The translations under genes and the position numbers were made by a program. The notes under the pieces were generated by a model. It made no database searches and was not told the DNA's origin. It saw only the letters and a program-made list of their open reading frames with translations. Shown piece by piece: positions 62,201 to 64,000 of a stretch of DNA of 64,000 bases (positions within the stretch are counted from its first letter, which is position 1; every line of letters begins with the position of its first letter). This DNA comes from Bacteroidales bacterium (lineage in GTDB: Bacteria; Bacteroidota; Bacteroidia; Bacteroidales; F082): NCBI GenBank assembly GCA_023229135.1, contig JALNZT010000010.1, positions 1-64,000 on the forward strand, read 5' to 3'.

Positions 62201-63375
62201 GCCGATTTAGCTTTGTAATACAAGCAGCTAGCTCTCAAAGTGTTAATTTCAGCGCCACACCAGGTATTGGGAAAGTAGCATTGGAATGGTCTCTTTCTGA
62301 CTCTAGCAATGTCTTAGGTTATAATCTCTATCGATTTAGAATGCTTAATGACAATAATACCAGCGATACACTGGCTTTAAACGAGGGACCCATTGTTGAT
62401 AGCACTTTCGTTGATTACAATGTGATTCCCGATTCAACTTATTTCTACCTGTTTACTGCTATGCGGACAGATTTCACCGAAAGCGACTTTTCAAAAGTCG
62501 CTACCGCCACCCCCTTCTCTGCCGCCAACGGCGATGCCAATGGCGATCTAACAGTAAATGTCTTAGATATCACCACCATCGTCAGCTATATCCTCAACCA
62601 AAACCCTCAACCCTTTTTAAGTGATGCGGCTGATGTTAACTACGATGGGCAGATTAACCTGCTTGATATTATTGGCGTGGTAAACCTCATTATGAATGAT
62701 AGGGCTGTTTCCGACAGACCATTCCCTATGATCAGCCAAGAAAAAGCGTATTATGAGTGGCGTGGGCATGAATTGTGGCTGCATAGCACATGCAATTTGG
62801 CCGGATTGCAGTTTAGCATAGAACTTCCCAAGGATATGAACCCTGAACTGTTAAGTCTCAAAAGCAAATTAAAGGGATTTGAAATGGCATGGAATCATAG
62901 CAATAACCAGCTTGATGTTGTGCTATTCAGTCTGGACGGTAAGACTATACCTGCCGAGGAGCAATTGACACTTGAACTTAGCTCAAACGAATCTATGGCC
63001 ACCTTCAATTTCAATTCAATTTTTGGCGGCGATCTGGTAGGCGATATCGTGGAGGTATTGCCCTTTGGAATGATCAACTTATCCGAACAGACACCTGATC
63101 AGGTGAAGTTGCAAGTACAGCCCAATCCATTTAGCCACCAGCAAATGATTAGCTGGGATATTCCTGAAGCACAAAAAGTGACATTGCAGATATTTGATAA
63201 TCAAGGCAGGTTGGTTAAATCGCTTTATGAGGGCAACCTAAACTCCAGCAGCCTTTATTGGGAAGCCAATGATGATTCTAAAAATATAGTAAGCAAAGGC
63301 ATTTACATCCTCAAAATGAAATATGCTGTTAAGAATGAGCAAAGGCAAATTGAACGCAAAATAATATTTCAATAA
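59236..63375 (+). CDS. T9SS subtilisin-like protease with dockerin-type domain, paralog 2
   Basis: A 1379-residue paralog of the preceding gene with the same domain order. Catalytic residues are Asp210 (AILDTGVDY), His265 (NSHGTHCAG), Asn356 (AAAGNMN) and Ser450 (SGTSMACP), so it should be active. CARDB-like, beta-helix-like, Ig-like and FN3 segments follow; the beta-helix region differs most from paralog 1. The dockerin pair (about 1099-1156) has DANGDLTVNVLD and DVNYDGQINLLD, both keeping the calcium-binding Asp/Asn positions. Then comes a beta-sandwich-like segment (LAGLQFSIELPKDM, LDVVLFSLDGKTIPAEEQLT) and a T9SS tail (about 1291-1379). It lies 137 bp after paralog 1, and the next ORF starts 40 bp downstream. 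Confidence 0.9.
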   Translation: MKKILLSIIFLLLINTVNSQDFISPLNHTDDLKYKAGELLVKFKSDVRLAPDQKGQFERSGIQAIDKLADHFQVTTFHKVFKGAERNQKRHDITFPDGTKKQTPELFNIYLIKYDEKYPVAEIIEAFNQLEEVEYAEGNGEAYINEVFPISDPIDEAALTTYNSDKNHSSEIIIPDDPYYNEQWYLPHIKADSLWMTTTGDTNQIIAILDTGVDYLHPDLVNKIWINHNEIPNNGIDDDNNGFIDDYMGWDFVNEDNDPRDDNSHGTHCAGIAGAETNNGIGIAGTSWGVKIMPVKVFQSNGIGYFSHIAQGFWYAAQNGATIYSNSWSSGGESLAIRDAMEYAYAYGIIVAAAGNMNYKTDLPFPPWPPYQPNYPACYNWVLGVEATLPDKQNAWFSNFDPTGPIISDSRPYGGMYWNDYDYNYELRVPGVGFMSTVPNGQYRAYSGTSMACPLAAGAIALMKSYKPELSNEQVFAKLIQPVKLDLFQAGVMDIQKSTFIDPPADLYYVSHKIIDSLYDGDRDGRPDAGETIDIYIRLKNAGGLSDSVFASLRFTEFEDTTTAQILKNRCYLGSISAYATNTSFDPIRVKIDSNVVNARIISFELLFWEKGSADTLYKNITITIEHGVEIKGTYETLHLSGDAYYLVTEVAVIDSLIIDPGVTVRFSNGNFIMITQYLSAIGNADSLITFKGAEGSFLKSIIMAKNAYSEFEYCKFTEAWSKCNDMMLVNPTKIKNSIFTLSEHARLFTVKPGGEYSYNVIHNNGAPHCGYMIEMWDLGVFEYNVISGNTTNGISPFAFVGHHLPYPQCMNYVKNNLFFNNDMDMAVSGHNGWPMGIYKISENYWGTTDITKIKSNILDFYEDQSRPVLEPETILETPPAEAHGIVWKVQLNGQNPQEEIMEPIGPGSLKFDVYFNRPMDTTFTPFLTFGVRYPFTQNIVMDSASWNADSTIWTAYHQVDISTGDGENTIRVAHAKDTDHFDIPIERSRFSFVIQAASSQSVNFSATPGIGKVALEWSLSDSSNVLGYNLYRFRMLNDNNTSDTLALNEGPIVDSTFVDYNVIPDSTYFYLFTAMRTDFTESDFSKVATATPFSAANGDANGDLTVNVLDITTIVSYILNQNPQPFLSDAADVNYDGQINLLDIIGVVNLIMNDRAVSDRPFPMISQEKAYYEWRGHELWLHSTCNLAGLQFSIELPKDMNPELLSLKSKLKGFEMAWNHSNNQLDVVLFSLDGKTIPAEEQLTLELSSNESMATFNFNSIFGGDLVGDIVEVLPFGMINLSEQTPDQVKLQVQPNPFSHQQMISWDIPEAQKVTLQIFDNQGRLVKSLYEGNLNSSSLYWEANDDSKNIVSKGIYILKMKYAVKNEQRQIERKIIFQ

Positions 63376-63415
63376 ATAATAAATGTAACCGACAACAGCA
63401 TCAATTAATAAACTA

Positions 63416-64000
63416 ATGCTAAGAAGAAGTCTAAAAATAGGGTTCGCGATACTGTTTAGCTGCTATATGATTCCCATGGTTCATTCGCAGCATAGCTTGC
63501 AGTTAGATTCGGTGCAAGCCTTTCCAGCATCCTTGGTTAGTGTTGGCATTTCGATTCAAAATGCGACCCCTATATCTTCTTTCCAATTGGATATTCCATT
63601 GCCGGAAAGCCTTAGCGTTGATCCTGGCAGTGTAATTTTAAATAGCAGCAGAGCAACAGATCATCTTATGTCAGCTGCGATAATTGCAAATAACACATTG
63701 CGCGTCATTTGTTTTTCTTTAAACAATACTCCTTTTGTCGGGAACGCGGGTGAAGTAGCCAGTTTTGAGCTTTTGTTGCCCGACCAGCCAATGGAAGCAA
63801 TTCTTCCAATTGAGAATGCGCTATTAGTAAACCTAAGTGGCCAAAACGTGTTGGACGAAACCAGATCAGGAGCAATCAAATCCATGGGCGTTCTTGGAGT
63901 TGAGATCAATACAACAGCTGATAGTATTTGTCTGGGAACTCAAATCCTTTTAGAGGCATTGGTGACTGGCGGAGGCTGGAATCCGATAATCAGCTGGAGT
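63416..64000 (+). CDS. 5' part of a secreted protein with a cohesin-like N-terminal domain (runs off the window)
   Basis: ATG at 63416, open to the window edge (195 codons seen). A hydrophobic signal segment (LKIGFAILFSCYMIPMVHSQ) is followed by about 125 residues resembling a cohesin-type beta sandwich. They start LQLDSVQAFPASLVSVGISI and continue with ISSFQLDIPLPESLSVDPGS, a middle INS-type variable stretch, TLRVICFSLNNTPFVGNAGE and VASFELLLP. After about residue 150 a new beta-rich segment (VEINTTADSICLGTQILLEA) looks like a PKD/Ig-type domain. The pattern in FSLNNTPFVGNAGE parallels FSLDGKTIPAEE at the same relative place in both upstream proteases. It is 40 bp after paralog 2 and likely in the same transcript. 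Cohesin assignment is by pattern only. Confidence 0.6.
   Translation, partial: MLRRSLKIGFAILFSCYMIPMVHSQHSLQLDSVQAFPASLVSVGISIQNATPISSFQLDIPLPESLSVDPGSVILNSSRATDHLMSAAIIANNTLRVICFSLNNTPFVGNAGEVASFELLLPDQPMEAILPIENALLVNLSGQNVLDETRSGAIKSMGVLGVEINTTADSICLGTQILLEALVTGGGWNPIISWS

Noticed and set aside
1..64000. rRNA or tRNA genes, prophage, complete insertion sequences
   Set aside because: No rRNA-like stretch, no recognisable tRNA cloverleaf, and no transposase, integrase or capsid-type ORF was seen on either strand by reading; small RNAs cannot be excluded without a covariance search.

Overview
The window is chromosomal DNA from a member of the Bacteroidota. The evidence is a SusC/SusD pair, type IX secretion (T9SS) C-terminal sorting domains, gldF/gldG gliding genes, sensors with beta-propeller and Y_Y_Y domains, several upstream TAnnTTTG (-7) and TTTG (-33) promoter boxes, and starts that mostly lack a Shine-Dalgarno sequence. 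The order cannot be fixed from the sequence. A free-living, polymer-degrading, possibly gliding species is likely. All coding assignments come from reading the translations; no database search was run.

Region 1 (1-2070) is a small accessory island: an SH3-type lipoprotein, then a three-gene minus-strand cassette (XRE repressor, small antitoxin-like protein, PIN toxin). Facing it is the 5' stub of a CHC2 zinc-finger (primase-like) gene. Two copies of a MITE-like repeat flank the cassette, and one of them cuts off the stub. Region 2 (2073-10344) is a suf iron-sulfur operon (sufBCDS, sufE, sufT) running into dxs and a thioredoxin-like lipoprotein. Region 3 (10606-12306) is an Hpt protein and a sigma-54-type response regulator.

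Region 4 (12807-22543) is a cell-surface lipid and glycan block: a GT39-type membrane glycosyltransferase, a cysteate synthase (implying sulfonolipid headgroup synthesis), a flippase-like membrane protein, an FrhB-like Fe-S protein, a methyltransferase, a GT2, rfbB, galE and a hexapeptide acyltransferase. Region 5 (22745-39687) is a polysaccharide utilization locus: a propeller/LuxR regulator, a GH144 enzyme, SusC, SusD, a T9SS protein with two tandem copies of an unassigned domain, a LamG/ConA-like surface lipoprotein, a second GH144, a GH3 and an esterase. GH144 plus GH3 points to beta-1,2-glucan as substrate.

Region 6 (39694-50737) holds housekeeping and gliding genes: PhoH-like, M14 peptidase, gldF-gldG-DUF4340, a heptamer/octamer repeat region, a small lipoprotein, cinA, a tandem-Usp protein and a nucleoside phosphorylase. 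Region 7 (51101-64000) is a LytS/LytR-type two-component pair divergent from two very large paralogous T9SS subtilisins. Each subtilisin carries a dockerin-type double calcium loop followed by a beta-sandwich-like segment. An ORF running off the window end directly after them begins with a segment that resembles a cohesin. This secreted protease/dockerin/cohesin-like arrangement is the most unusual system in the window; the beta-1,2-glucan locus with its duplicated T9SS domain is second.
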